Of a stretch of 64,000 nucleotides of DNA, positions 1 to 12,311 are shown piece after piece. Each line of letters opens with the position of its first letter. Within the stretch, counting starts at the first letter, position 1. The DNA lies in NCBI RefSeq assembly GCF_937616625.2, contig NC_065572.1, forward strand, positions 54,609,653-54,673,652, given 5' to 3'. The translations under genes and the position numbers were made by a program. The notes beneath the pieces are model-generated. The model saw only the letters and a list, made by a program, of their open reading frames with translations, did not search any database and was not told the origin of the DNA. The stretch is from Mercurialis annua. Lineage: Eukaryota > Streptophyta > Magnoliopsida > Malpighiales > Euphorbiaceae.

Positions 1-489
1 CTATACCAAATCCCTGTTCACATCTGACATCAGACTTACAAACTCGGGTCCTAAACCCTTCACAAACCTTGTATTAACCCTTACTGAGTCTACCAACAAT
101 TAAAAATAAGTAAGTAGAGGGACCGGAAGAAGAAAAAAATAGTACAAGGACGTTTTGAATAAAAATGATGTAGTACAAGGAATAAGTTTAGCCTAAATTA
201 AAAAACTTTTTTTGATTTTAAGTATAATTAATTATTTATCCTAAGTTCATAGTAATTTTAAGTATTATAAATTTAATTTTAAAAAATTATTTTTTTAATT
301 TTATAACCGGCGGCTGGAACTAAAATTGTGAAGTCTGAAACCGCTTAAGCGGTAATTCATCATCAGTTTTTTTATTTCTTCATAGAAGTTTTGCACTGAA
401 GTCGTCGATTTATGATTCTGTTGGAAACATATATTTCTATACGTAAAATACATATGATACAAAGTAAAAATATATACATGCTATCTCAA
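1..489. other. AT-rich stretch without a gene
   Basis: I see no gene here. Bases about 100-205 (GTAGAGGGACCGG, then GTACAAGGA twice, ending TTTAGCC) resemble one end of the MITE family at 40644-40979, so this may be a truncated MITE, but no partner end is visible. Confidence 0.3.
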
Positions 490-889
490 TTATTGTATTC
501 GAAGCCATATGTGGTAGAAGCGCTGGAATTACGGACATCAATGGAGGAATTGCTGCAGACAGATTATCATCATTTAATTTTGAAGGTGATTGTCAAATTT
601 CTATTAATGCAGTTAAATCCTCCTGTACCGACGATAGAGATGGTGGAGTGGTTTTAATTGATATCATTAGCCTAATTTCTCAATTTTCAAAAGTTAGATT
701 TCAGTATGTCTATCATGATTGTAATTGGGTGGCCCACATGGTGGCCAAACAAGCCCTTCTCGATGACTGCTTCTGCAATAATCATCTTTTACTTTTAGAC
801 TGACTCTCTCAGTTATTTTGAGGAGTCACATATTCTGTACTTTTGACACTTCTATTAATGAAGCATTTTCCTTTGGTTAAAAAAATATT
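490..889 (+). pseudogene. 3' end of a LINE: RNase H-like domain remnant
   Basis: Reading across at least one frameshift near 575, the plus strand gives an RNase H-like (RVT_3) domain of the kind ending plant L1 LINEs. VEALELRTSMEE comes first, then EGDCQISINAVKSS, VRFQYVYHDCNWVAHMVAKQ and a stop at 801-803. The acidic EGDC site and the NxxAHxxAK motif are family hallmarks. About 85 bases after the stop the sequence runs into an A-rich tail after GGTTAAAAAA, as expected of a LINE 3' end. It is 5'-truncated near 490. The 81-codon open frame starting at 412 is only part of this broken frame. It is a dead fragment, separate from the LINE at 41-56 kb. Confidence 0.75.
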
Positions 890-974
890 ATTGTATTTGA
901 ATTATAATATTGTTTTTTTTTAACTCAACTAGAATGAAAAAAAAAATTGATCAATACAAGTTCAATTTTTTTTT

Positions 975-2296
975 GACTTAATTGCATAAAAATCACCAAC
1001 TTTTGCGTGTTTTTGATATTTAATATAATCTTCTTTTTTGCATAAAAAATTATCAACTTTCATTTTTTGGCATATTTTTTCACGGGATGTGAAACGATAC
1101 CGTTTTTAAATGTAAAACGGCGCCGTTTTGCGCTAAAACGGCGCCGTTTTGCGCTTAATTTTTCAAAGAAAACGGTTATGTGGACGAATATGCCAAAAAA
1201 TGAAAGTTGATGGTTTTTTATGCTAAGAAAAAAATTATATAAAATACCAATGTTTTAAAAACCGGACCGGCCGGTCGGACCGGATTAACCGGGAACCGGC
1301 CCTCAGTCCGGTCCGGTTACAACTTAAAACTCCTAAATACTAAAAATCGGACAAAAACGGGTTGAATCGGTGAAATCCGATTTTTTAATCAAACCGGTAG
1401 AATCCGGTTTTTGAATAAGCTGGTCAAAAATAGCATTGCTTTGTCCCAAAAATATAAGTGTTGTCCAGGTCTTATATTTTCTTTTCCCATGTGATGTGAC
1501 TTGATGTGATATTTTAACTCTCTTTCTTTCCTTTTTTATTTTCTCAAGACACTACAACCTATAAATATTCTTTTTTCTAAATCACATTTCAATTTATTTT
1601 TTCAGCATAAAAAAAGGAATACACATAATATAATTAACAAAGTATTTATGTATAATTACATTCAGAACAATAAATATTTTCATTACGAAATATTCATCAA
1701 AATTTTAATCACTTAATATTTTTATTCTAAAAAACAATATACTTATTAGTTTTCAGTTAAACAATTATTAATTAAAAATTTAGAAAGTTGTCTATTTTTT
1801 ATAAAAAAACATTTATTTTAAATATTTTTAAAAATTAACCAATTATAATTATGTTTAACTAAATCAAGTTTGATAATATTTTTTCATTAAAACATATCAT
1901 ATTATTATTAAACTTTTATATTATGGTTGTCAATTTAAAAACTTTTATAATTTTGTTTTAATAATAATTTTTTTTACTAAAATTGAATTTTTTTATATAG
2001 AATAATTATTTTATATACTCTTAAACATTAATTATCTACAATTATATTTTAATTTTTACATAAAAAATTCTAAAAAATAGTATTATTTAAATATTCTATC
2101 ATATTTTTATTTATAATATTATATCTTTTATTTAAATAATTTATATTTAATAAAATTAAAAAATCCGATCCAACCCGGTTGAACCGGTTGAACCATGAAC
2201 CCTCGATGAAGCCGGTTTCCGTTCCGGTCCGGTTTTAAAAACATTGTAAAATACTGAAAACACGCGAAAATTGGTGATTTTTGGTGCAATTAAGCC
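975..2296. mobile_element. Long-TIR MITE (Mutator type), split by a hAT element
   Basis: The outer ends are inverted copies: GACTTAATTGCATAAAAATC at the left and, read from the right end, GGCTTAATTGCACCAAAAAT. Further in, a second inverted pair occurs (CAACTTTCATTTTTTGGCAT near 1055 and its reverse near 1195), so the original element of about 315 bp was almost a perfect hairpin. It contains two direct copies of AAACGGCGCCGTTTTGCGCT around 1115-1156. The termini resemble the 9-bp-duplication MITEs elsewhere in the window. Its own target duplication cannot be read because T-runs flank both sides. Confidence 0.6.
1248..2246. mobile_element. Nonautonomous hAT element, 8-bp TSD TAAAATAC
   Basis: The left end is CAATGTTTTAAAAACCGGAC; the right end read inward is CAATGTTTTTAAAACCGGAC, an inverted repeat with a single shifted A. 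Both ends are flanked by TAAAATAC (1240-1247 and 2247-2254). An 8-bp duplication with termini starting CA.TG is typical of hAT elements. The ends are CCGG-rich and the middle is extremely AT-rich, with no transposase frame. It sits inside the older MITE at 975-2296, so it is the later insertion. Confidence 0.85.
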
Positions 2297-3056
2297 TTTT
2301 TTAATTATATTGCTTTAAATTTGGAGCATCAATCGACCAGGAATTAACATGTCCACATAATTAATTGGGTCCCACTCGTTAATTATTTGATATTTTGACC
2401 AATTTGCCTGAATTTGCTGAAATAGTGTTCGGATTTTTTTTTATATTTTTGCTAATAATATTAATTGTTACTTTGTGAGAAATATTTCGAAATGCCAGCA
2501 AGAACCATATCTGGACCAAATCATCATGTGGGACTAACAAAAATACGTACTACTCTCTCTTTTTAGAGTGGTCTCCTTGTATGATGTAGGTCCCTCTTAA
2601 TCGGATTTGATTATGTAACAATTTGTATTACCTAATTATTGTCACGAATTCAATAATTTTGTATATACTAATAGATTTAAAGATCGTAAACTTTCTATTT
2701 AATGTTATTTACCGGAATTCAAATATTCCAATTCTATTATGCGTTCTTTGCATTATGTTTCTATTGGTTGATATAAAGATTTTTTTTCACAAAAATTATA
2801 TATAAATAAATAAATATACATTTGACTATATATTTAAATTATTTATTTTTGCAAGGGAGTGTTGGTCCGGCTGTCCACACTAATCTTTACATTTGCAGAG
2901 TTCGCCTCATCGCTTTTCCAGCCAGTGGATTGAAAATGGATTTCCAAAAAATTAACATCAACAACTAATATTTAATATAGTGTAAATTTATTTTTGATAA
3001 AAAAAATTATTTTTTTCATTGTTGAAGAAATTTGTATCTTTACCTGATTATTAGTG
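2297..3056. other. AT-rich spacer, nothing recognised
   Basis: No supported gene. The 60-codon open frame starting at 2623 is AT-rich and hydrophobic, with no family resemblance, and is most likely chance. Confidence 0.4.
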
Positions 3057-3160
3057 TTTTCTTTAAATTGTTCAAAATATTATTTTAATATATTAAAACG
3101 TTATTTTGATATATTTAGCTTTAATATATTAAAATAACATTTTCAACAATTTAAAGAAAA
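3057..3160. repeat. About 104-bp near-perfect hairpin
   Basis: TTTTCTTTAAATTGTTCAAA at the left is mirrored at the right by a sequence ending CAACAATTTAAAGAAAA. The two arms of roughly 45 bases around a short loop are almost complementary. It is probably a miniature terminal-inverted-repeat relic; no target duplication could be assigned. Confidence 0.55.
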
Positions 3161-3920
3161 TTCCGCCTCATTTAAAATTTTTGATTAAGCACTTTTGTGT
3201 TGTCTCACTTAAAAAATATTATTTAAATTTTTTATATTTCAATTTAATTTTTTTATTTTATTTTATTTTAATGGTGGAATACAATTTCCAAAATAATTTA
3301 TGAATAAGTAGAATTTCAAAGCAACTAATAAAAGTAAAAGAAAAATTAAAATATGAATCGATAATTTTCAAAACTGCACAAGACATAATTAAAACTTCAA
3401 TTATATATAAATAGAATAAAAATCATATCCAAATAAGGTTAAAATATTAATAATCAAACCAATATTTATATATGAATAAAAGAAAGTCTAATAAAATAAA
3501 ACATAAATGTATATTAAATATTTTCAGGGGATCATGGCCCCTCCTGTCGTATGGCAGGCCGCTAGTGGAGATGATTAAAAATTGCTGAAAATTTAATTTA
3601 AATGCATGCAATTTTAAAAAACATTTTCCTTTGATTTATATATTAAATTATAAGTAAGGAAAAATGTTAAACTTATAAATTATTAATTAAACACAACATC
3701 GAATCTAATTATTATCGTTTCTTTGTTGGACACCACTATTACAAAGAGGTAAAGGTGTGCACCAAATTAAAGTGATTTAAAAATAAATCAAACAAAATTA
3801 ATTTATTCAGTTTAATTTATGAGGAAATTAGATAATACACTTGAAAAAAAAATTACACAAATACGCAAGACGGTAATTTTGTGTAATTTTTTGTAACAAT
3901 ACGTACAAAATTTTGAAAGT
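3161..3920. other. AT-rich spacer upstream of the MIF pseudogene
   Basis: Nothing recognisable apart from a short GC-rich island at about 3528-3568 (GGGGATCATGGCCCC and what follows), which I cannot assign. Confidence 0.35.
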
Positions 3921-4148
3921 TTGAAAAATAGTCACCCTTCCAAAATTATTAATTACATTCGATATGGAGAGTATCAAAAGAATCATGCGGCCAATGTTGG
4001 AGGTTATGTTGTCGATGGATGCAGAGAATTCATGGCTAGTAATGGTGAGGAGGGTACAATTGCTTCACTTACTTGTACTGCTTGTGGCTGCCATAGAAGA
4101 TAAATTGAAACTGATAAGGTAGCTTGTGATTGTTCTTCACCTTGGTAA
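3921..4148 (+). pseudogene. Mini zinc finger (MIF, ZF-HD dimerisation domain) pseudogene
   Basis: The frame reads [20 protein letters not shown], then [12 protein letters not shown] and [10 protein letters not shown]. This is the conserved core of plant MIF proteins, small proteins with a ZF-HD-type zinc finger that dimerise with and antagonise zinc-finger homeodomain factors. Three defects are visible. The first zinc Cys of GECQKNHA is Tyr (residue 18). The NFH of the usual CHRNFHRR is deleted. A TAA at 4101-4103 interrupts the frame, after which family-like sequence continues (IETDKVACDCSSP) to a second stop at 4146-4148. The usual basic N-terminus (KKRQVV) is also missing. The gene most likely is a decayed copy rather than a functional short variant. 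A CACTA element begins 164 bp downstream. Confidence 0.8.
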
Positions 4149-4329
4149 TTTTGCTCTTAAAATTTTACTGACATATTATATTAATTTGTAGAATGGGTGG
4201 TTGTGCAGCGGCCGACGAAGAAATATTGGTGGAAACCGACGATGGATGACCATGATGATTATGATAGGCTATTGAAACAAATATTGAAGAGAAATGGAAA
4301 CAAGACATGCACACTACACCAAATCTTAC

Positions 4330-4615
4330 CTATAGAGACGGTTTTAATTGCCTCTAGGGGCGGTTTTGACCGTCTCTACAAAAACTAGGGACACTTTTCC
4401 TAACCGCCACATGAGCGTCGCCTATGTAGCCGTAGCTATAAATTAGAGACGGTTTTAGGTACCGCCGGGGTAAGTTTTTCTATTGAGGCGATATCTAGAG
4501 ACGGTTATAACCGCCCCTATAAAATAAAGAAGAATTATTAAAATCCAGAGATGGTTATCTAAAACCGTCTCTTGTTTATTCCTTGAGGCGGTTTAAACCG
4601 CCCCTACGAGTAAAG
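4330..4615. repeat. CACTA left subterminal repeat array
   Basis: Repeated short motifs in both orientations, GAGACGGTTTT and GGCGGTTT(A/T)ACCGCCCCT, occur about six times. Such subterminal motifs are the binding sites of the TNPA-type protein in EnSpm elements. A weaker matching set lies at 15410-15545. Confidence 0.7.
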
Positions 4616-6676
4616 ATAAAAATATTGAAAAACAGTTTTAGGAAATGAATATTTTCCAAATATACTTCAAACACATAATCGATATGTAACACTTAAAACC
4701 TAAAATATCAATAATAAAAACAAACACATAAACTTGTAATTATAATATCTATTTCATATATTTTTAATATAATGTCTACTTAATTCGTATCTTTAGTTGT
4801 AATATACAAGTTAAAGTAGAATCAATAGAGTAATTTCTTGTCTAAAAATTTTCAAAATTGAACGTGCTTCATATCTTGTAGCTTTTGATCCATAGCTTCT
4901 CCGAATCTCTATGTATCCTTCCAATAATATCCTACATTCACGAGAAATAGAATATATTTATAGTCAAAGAATTCTAAGATTAGGATTACTTTCACTCATA
5001 CTATTATATAAAACTTAACGCTAAAATCATAAAATAACTAAAGTTACTTACAATCAAGCAAACAACTGAAGTTACTTACAACTTTAGAACTGAAACTACT
5101 AAAATAAACAAACTACGAAAATAAACAGCTTCAAAATTGAAACTACGAACATACAACTTCATATATGTATTTGGATGTAAATAACTTGATATGGTTGCAG
5201 GGAGATTAAATACAAGCACTCAGATCCCAATCTCTGTAAATGATGGTTGCAGGGAAATTTAAAATGAAATTTGAAACCGTGTAAATGATGTATAGTCATC
5301 TTCAATAGTGGAAAAGAAGACAAAAAAATAAGAACTCGGATCGCAATCCCCAAATGTCAGAAATCCACATTTTCTATTACTTTCAACACAACAATAGGAA
5401 AGCATAAGAGCAGTAGAGATTGATCTGCCATATAAACTGATTTTAAAGTACAAATTCTCTCCATAAATGTAATCATTTTGAAATTTACTTTAGCATACAA
5501 GTAAAGCTTGAATAAAAATGACTAAAAACATTCAAAGAAAAAGAAGAAAAAAAGAACTAAAACAAAGATCAGGACATAAAGTACCAATCAAAAACTGACA
5601 TGCAAGCCAGACTTCTTATCATCAAGGGGCATCAAATTAACACCATTTCAAGAAAAAAATAGAAATCAATCACATTAAGTTTTTAAAAGCACAAACACAG
5701 AAGCAAAAAGTTCACAGGCCATGGTACTATCTAAAAACATGGATGCTATGCAAGAATTTTGATATTTAAAGCTGAAGCCAATAATGAAAAGGACACCTAC
5801 CAGATGATATATCAAGCTTCATTGCTAGCAAAACCATGACTTGAACGTGATGAAGCATCATGTTGCACATTTCCACCGCTACCATGATCACTAACCTAAT
5901 AATTTATAATATCAAACTAATTAATATTCTAAAGTATAATAAAATCGTTCACTTATATGTATGCAACTAACAATTTTATTAAACAAAGTAAATATGCATA
6001 TACCTGATTCTTGTTCAAATATGTTGGCATCCAATGTTGTCCGGGAAACTTTTTAGATACAAAGCTTGCCAAAGCACGTAGCGTTTGAGATACTCCTTCG
6101 TGATTGGTTGATAAGACTTCATATTTCTTGTTCACTTCTTCATATTTGGCTGTCATCTCTTGGAGTGTTTCCTTGAGTGTTTCCACTTTATTTAAGTTGC
6201 TTGAATTTGTAGAAGCATTCCATTTTTCTCCCACATTGTAAGACGATGCTCCAAAATAACTTCTCGGGGTTGGTCCCAACCCTAAACCCCTCACACGACC
6301 ATTGTGCTCTTTACCCATTACTTCTTGAAAGATTTGCTCGTTAACTTCAGCTATGCTACTGTTAGAATTATGACTACGTTCAGCCTGAAGGGCAGATGCC
6401 TTATCCTGTAAAAACAATATATTATAATTAGTACTAATTAAATTTTAACATATTTGATTATTATGAAATAAGAAAAACTTACCATTAGATTTTTAATGCT
6501 ATCATCCACATAAGTGCCATCTTTCTTTTTATGAGTGATATCATAAAAAGTGAGTCTATCAGGAGATTTCCCTTCTTTCTCCTGTAACACAATATTTGAA
6601 TAATTATAGTATACTAAATCAAAAGAAAAAAGACTAACTACTTTATAGATATATACTATAACACAAGTATAAGAAT

Positions 6677-7257
6677 TGATGGATACCGAATCCTATTCTA
6701 CTTATAATGGAGCCGAGTCGCAGGAGATCTATTCTCAGACGACACCAGACTCCCGCCCAAAGGGCCGAATCCACCGGATCCGCCTTGACTGGAATACATC
6801 ATTCGACATCATAAATACCGAATCCCTGAGGACTCGGACAAAGCACGTCGACCCCGGGATTCGGATAAGATCTCCAAGATCTACGCATATTCGGAGTATC
6901 TGTCCTATTTGGATACAAATTCCAACTAAGGAAGATAGCCTCCAACTTAGGAAGACGAGACTGTTTAGGAATATCTTCCTAAATAGGATTCCTGTCTGAA
7001 TAAGGAAGTACACTCCTAATCAGGGTCAAACCCTACTAAATAGGAATCACTTTCCTACTACAACTCTGCAAGGTATACATTCGACTACTATAAAAGGAGC
7101 TTGAGGTATGGCTAAACACACAACTTATAACAAATACAAATATTCTCTCTTAAGCCTAAACTGACTTAAGCATCAGAGAGCTAATCGGACAAACCGTCCG
7201 ATTAGCCATCTACATTGTTTTGCAAGATTAATGCCGTCGAGATGCCGGAATCCATCA
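6677..7257 (+). repeat. LTR 1 of the LARD-like element
   Basis: 581 bp, TGATGGAT...ATCCATCA. It contains the TATA-like ACTATAAAAGGAGC near 7088, a likely promoter. It differs from each of the other LTRs at roughly ten positions by eye. Confidence 0.9.
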
Positions 7258-7276
7258 ATTGGCGCCGTCTGTGGGA
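7258..7276 (+). other. Primer-binding site
   Basis: ATTGGCGCCGTCTGTGGGA directly follows LTR 1. TGGCGCCGTCTGTGGGA is a tRNA-complementary primer site common in plant Ty3/Gypsy elements (probably an Arg-type tRNA; not verified). The same string follows LTR 3 at 12312. Confidence 0.75.
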
Positions 7277-8694
7277 AGAGCTTAACAACTTCGAATCGAA
7301 GGAGCTTTTCTGCGAACCAAATAAAATCTCATTGAAGGATGACATCCGACGGGATTAATATGGAGAACAAACACATTAATATAAGAGATCTGCCAAATTG
7401 GAAGAATTAAAAATATGGAGCATTATCGAAATTAAAAAGAAGAAACAGAGGTCACATTATGGCCCAGAAAAGAAAAAAAAGGAAGATTAATGAAGAGAAG
7501 TAACAAGCACGTCAAATATAGTTAAAAGGATGGCCAGAGAGTAGCAAGCACGTCAAATATAATAAAAAGGATGGCCAGAGAGCATGTAACCAAGGAAGGA
7601 AGCACGTCAAATTTAATTAAATAGGTGGCCAAGAAATATGTACGAGACGAAGGAAGCAGAGAAATCAATTTTTGATAAATTTAAAGAATTTAGAAAAAAC
7701 TCCAACAAATAAATACTACATCCCGGCGGAGAATCATCAGACATCACCAAAATCGTATCCGGAATTGACGAATCAGAAATATTATCTTATTATCAACGGG
7801 AGCTAAATCATGATAAGTTCTCAAACTCATTAAATATTTTATTACATGTGAAATTAATTGCTCGTGTCATGATTTCAGCATATTGCCCATCTCGCATGAT
7901 TTCTTCTAAATTAATATATTATAATTTACAATTATTTTTGCATTAATCGAAATTACAATATAAGATCTATCAAAATATATATTTTGCCTTAGTGTAATAT
8001 TTGAGATCTTTACTTATTAGGAAATATTTATACATAATAAATTTACAATGATTTAACTAAGCACATACATATAACTATATGAGATCTTTTCTTTTTAGGA
8101 AAGATATAAATATGAATAACTTTACAATATTTTAGTTAAACAGATGAGTACAAATATCTATATATATATGAGATCTTTGCTAATTAGGAAATCATATAAA
8201 AAGAATATATTGCATGACTACAAAAGACTAATTAGCTAAGAAGAAAATAATCAAATGTAGCATATGGAATCATTAGTTTCCTTTATCAAGTAATAGATTT
8301 ATTACTTGAATATACAATATCTTTATAAATAATAAAACCGTTTAATAATAATTTATAATGTGAGAATGGACCATATCCTACATAATTTATTAAGATTGCT
8401 TGCTATCTTGAACACAACTCTATATGATAAATTTATATTATATCGTGAAGTCTATTATTGGACCAGTCAAAAATTTATAAAATACAAACATAGAAGATGA
8501 AGAAAATAAAAGAAAAAATAAATATAAAGGCCGAAAAAAGAGAAAAAATCAGAAATCAAATGAATTTTACCCAGAACAATAATGAAGATGGAGAAAGAAA
8601 TCAATAAAGAGAACACCACTTGAGATCATGAAGAACCAAGCGATGCAAAAATGAAGGAAAAGACCTCGGGCAAAACGAATGAATAAACCAAAAA

Positions 8695-9015
8695 GGCTCC
8701 GCCAAAGAAGAATAAGACAAAGCTTAAACAAGAAGAGACTCGCCTTAATAAGGCTCGGTCAAAAAGAATAAACAAAGAAGGCTCCACCAAAGAAGAATAA
8801 GCCAAAGCTTAAACAAGAAGAGACTCGCCTTAATAAGGCTCGGTCAAAAAGAATAAACAAAGAAGGCTCCGCCAAAGAAGAATAAGCCAAAGCTTAAACA
8901 AAAAGAGACTCGCCTTAATAAGACTCGGTCAAAAAGAATAAACAAAGAAGGCTCCGCCAAAGAAGAATAAGCCAAAGGTTAAACAAGAAGAGACTCGCCT
9001 TAATAAGGTTCGGTC
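8695..9015 (+). repeat. 85-bp tandem repeat, about 4 copies
   Basis: AGACTCGCCTTAATAAGGCT recurs at 8736, 8821, 8906 and 8991, an exact 85-bp step, with intervening GGCTCCGCCAAAGAAGAATA. It lies inside the LARD internal region and is non-coding. Confidence 0.85.
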
Positions 9016-9198
9016 AAAAAGAGTAAACCAAGAAAACAACAAAAAAAGAAAATAAAGCTTGACAAAGATGAATCATCCAAAGAAGACTCATTCAAAGGAA
9101 AACCCCAAGAGGGACAAAGAAGATAGATTCGTCTGAACCTTGAAGAAAACCCCAAGAGGGAAAGAAGGATGAATAAGATAGAAGTCAAAAGGCTCATC

Positions 9199-9330
9199 AT
9201 CAAGTATAGACTTTTGGTCATACCCGATGGTGTCAATCGCCCGTCGTCAAATATAGATCTTTTGTCATACCCGACGGTGCCAATCGCCCATTGTCAAGTA
9301 TAGACGTTTGTCATACCCAATGGTGCGAAC
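9199..9330 (+). repeat. 47-48-bp tandem repeat, about 3 copies
   Basis: Units starting TCAAGTATAGA and containing TCATACCCGA.GGTGCCAAT start at 9199, 9246 and 9294 inside the LARD internal region. Confidence 0.75.
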
Positions 9331-9399
9331 TATCTTTAATTCATACAACGCAGCAAAGCAGACAGGAATCGGAATAAATAAAGTCGAAACGCTGAAAAA

Positions 9400-9555
9400 C
9401 CAGAGTATAGATTTACTCTAAAATAAAGGCGAAACGCCCAAAAAACCAGAGTATAGATTTACTCTAAAATAAAGGCGAAACGCCCAAAAACCAGAGTATA
9501 GATTTACTCTAAAAATAAAAGCAAAACGCCAAAAACAGAGTTTAGATTAACTCTA
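9400..9555 (+). repeat. 45-bp tandem repeat, about 4 copies
   Basis: CCAGAGTATAGATTTACTCT followed by AAAATAAAGGCGAAACGCCC recurs at about 9401, 9447, 9492 and, diverged, 9536. Confidence 0.8.
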
Positions 9556-11130
9556 AAAGCGAAATATCAAAGATCAAAATCAACTCGAAGCAAAATAAAA
9601 CGAAAGGCGAATCAACTAAATAAAGCAAAATAAAGCGAAAGACGAAAATGTCAAGAAATAGAGGAATGCGAAAGAAAGAAAAACGCCGAAAAATAAGAGA
9701 AATGCGAAAGAAAGGCAAAATGCCAATCAAAAGGAATGCGAAAGATCTCAAAACAGAAGACCGAGTCTAAAATGATTCGGGTAAAAATAAGGCCAAGTGC
9801 CAAAATAAGGAGACTCACTCAAATCAAAAGAAATAAGGCTACATGCCCAAATCAACGAATAACAAACAACTCGCCCAAATCAGAGGAACAAATCTTAGTA
9901 AGGAAGGCAGTCCACCCGAAAAGAATTAAAATCAAGGAAAATCGACGAAATAGATTGAATGACCTGATCTCAAAACGGGCATAAATACCCTATGAGATCA
10001 GTGTATTTGTGGAGGAGCTTGAAGGACTCATATATGTCCAATGAAGAAAACAAAAGGAACAAAATGAAAAAGAATCGCAAACAAGAAGAGTCACCTCGAA
10101 AAAACAATTACTCATTAAAAGAGTAAACATCAGCTGGAATAAAAGACTTCGAGTAATGAAGGTAAAGACAAGCACAAAGAACACAGAAATGTTGAAATCC
10201 GAAAACCAAGAAAAGAAGAATGAACATCAAGAATAAAGAGGAATAAACGACTTAAAATCACAACCAACGAAGATCAAACATAGCAAAACAAATGGAAAAT
10301 AAGGAGTAATGCAGCAGTAAAGAAGAATACATAGGAAAAACGAAAAAGAATCGGACGAGTACTAAACAAAAAAGGTTCAAAATCCTGAAATAAAAAGAAT
10401 AAGGTTTCGCGCACAAAAGAAGGTTCTCCCAAGCTGAGGGAACACCCAAAGATAAGGGTTCGCCCAGTACAAGGGCTTCGCCCAATACAAGGGTTTCGCC
10501 CACTAATGAAGATTTATATAGTATAAAAGTTTCGCCGAATGATGAGGAGTCGCCACATGAATTTTGCCTATAAAAATATTTAAAAGAAGACAATAAGTCT
10601 CGTCAAGAGAATGAGCTTCGCCATAAAGAATCGCCAAGAAGGATCTCAACAAAGAGGAAAAGGATAAACAAATAAAATTCAAAAGGCCGATGGATCAAAT
10701 CACAAATTGATTGGAAATTAGAAGACAATTGAAGAAATTTAAAGAACATAAAAACAATCAAAACATGAACAAAGGAATACCTGGAGATAAGGCATCAAAA
10801 TAAATCAACGAGATTCGCCAAGAGTCTCGCCAAAAGAAGAAATCAAACACGAGAATTAAAGATTGAAGATGAGGCAAAGCTACTTTCGAACAACCAAAAG
10901 TAAAAGATGAAAAATGAAACAAATACAACAGTTTAAAGACAAAGTAAGATAGAACGAATGGACACATGTCCTACCTTCAAAAAATAACGAATAGATGAAC
11001 GACACATGGCGAAAAAGGAGAAAAACTGGAATCTTGCTCGAGAAGCAAAAAAGGAACGCCGAAATATAAAACGACTCGCCTCAAATAGAGCTGAAATACT
11101 CCAAGGCATAAAATACCATGACTTCAGCTC

Positions 11131-11147
11131 ACTTGCGGGGGGGCTAA
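11131..11147 (+). other. Polypurine tract
   Basis: ACTTGCGGGGGGGCTAA ends exactly where LTR 2 begins with TGATGG. A G-run just before the 3' LTR is where plus-strand DNA synthesis starts. The two bases AA next to the LTR reappear at the LTR 2/LTR 3 junction. Confidence 0.75.
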
Positions 11148-11728
11148 TGATGGATACCGAATCCTATTCTACTTATAATGGAGTCGAGTCGCAGGAGATC
11201 TATTCTCAGACGACATCAGACTCCCGCCCAAAGGGCCGAATCCACCGGATCCGCCTTGACTGGAATACATCATTTGACATCATAAAGACCGAATCCCTGA
11301 GGACTCGGACAAAGCACGTCGACCCCGGGATTTAGATAAGATCTCCAAGATCTACGCATATTCGGAGTATCTGTCCTATTTGGATACAAATTCCAACTAA
11401 GGAAGATAGCCTCCAACTTAGGAAGACGAGACTGTTTAGGAATATCTACCTAAATAGGATTCCTGTCTGAATAAGGAAGTACACTCCTAATCAGGGTCAA
11501 ACCCTACTAAATAGGAATCACTTTCCTACTACAACTCTGCAAGGTATACATTCGACTACTATAAAAGGAGCTTGAGGTATGGCTAAACACACAACTTATA
11601 ACAAATACAAATATTCTCTCTTAAGCCTAAACTGACTTAAGCATCGGAGAACTAATCGGACAAACCGTCCGATTAGCCATCTACACTGTTTTGCAGGATT
11701 AATGCCGTCGAGATGCCGGAATCCATCA
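11148..11728 (+). repeat. LTR 2 of the LARD-like element
   Basis: 581 bp with the same ends as LTR 1. It is the 3' LTR of the complete copy, directly after the polypurine tract. Confidence 0.9.
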
Positions 11729-11730
11729 AA

Positions 11731-12311
11731 TGATGGATACCGAATCCTATTCTACTTATAATGGAGCCGAGTCGCAGGAGATCTATTCTCAGACGACACC
11801 GAACTCCCGCCCAAAGGGCCGAATCCACCGGATCCGCCTTGACTGGAATACATCATTCGACATCATAAAGACCGAATCCCTGAGGACTCGGACAAAGCAC
11901 GTCGACCCCGGGATTCGGATAAGATCTCCAAGATCTACGCATATTCGGAGTATCTGTCCTATTTGGATACAAATTTCAACTAAAGAAGATAGCCTCCAAC
12001 TTAGGAAGACGAGACTGTTTAGGAATATCTTCCTAAATAGGATTCATGTCTGAATAAGGAAGTACACTCCTAATCAGGGTCAAACCCTACTAAATAGGAA
12101 TCACTTTCCTACTACAACTCTGCAAGGTATACATTCGACTACTATAAAAGGAGCTTGAGGTATGGCTAAACACACAACTTATAACAAATACAAATATTCT
12201 CTCTTAAGCCTAAACTGACTTAAGCATCGGAGAGCTAATCTGACAAACCGTCCGATTAGCCATCTACACTGTTTTGCAGGATTAATGCCGTCGAGATGCC
12301 GGAATCCATCA
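11731..12311 (+). repeat. LTR 3, joined to LTR 2 by two bases
   Basis: 581 bp, separated from LTR 2 only by AA (11729-11730). It is followed by the primer-binding site and 124 bp of internal sequence matching 7258-7381, cut off at 12435. Confidence 0.9.

Noticed and set aside
4197..4388. 63-codon frame starting MVVQRPTKKYWWKPTM
   Set aside because: It crosses the left end of the CACTA element at 4312; the part before it (QRPTKKYWW, DDHDDYDRLLKQIL) looks codon-like but matches no family I know.
9000..10967. Several minus-strand hydrophobic frames (9000, 9542, 9990, 10258, 10758)
   Set aside because: They arise because the LARD plus strand is A/G-rich, giving Phe/Leu/Ser-rich antisense frames without stops.
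6676..12053. Open frames starting MMDTESYSTYNGAESQ (6676, 11006, 11730) as a repeated gene family
   Set aside because: They lie entirely within the three LTR copies of the LARD-like element; the repetition is that of the LTR, and there is no family resemblance.
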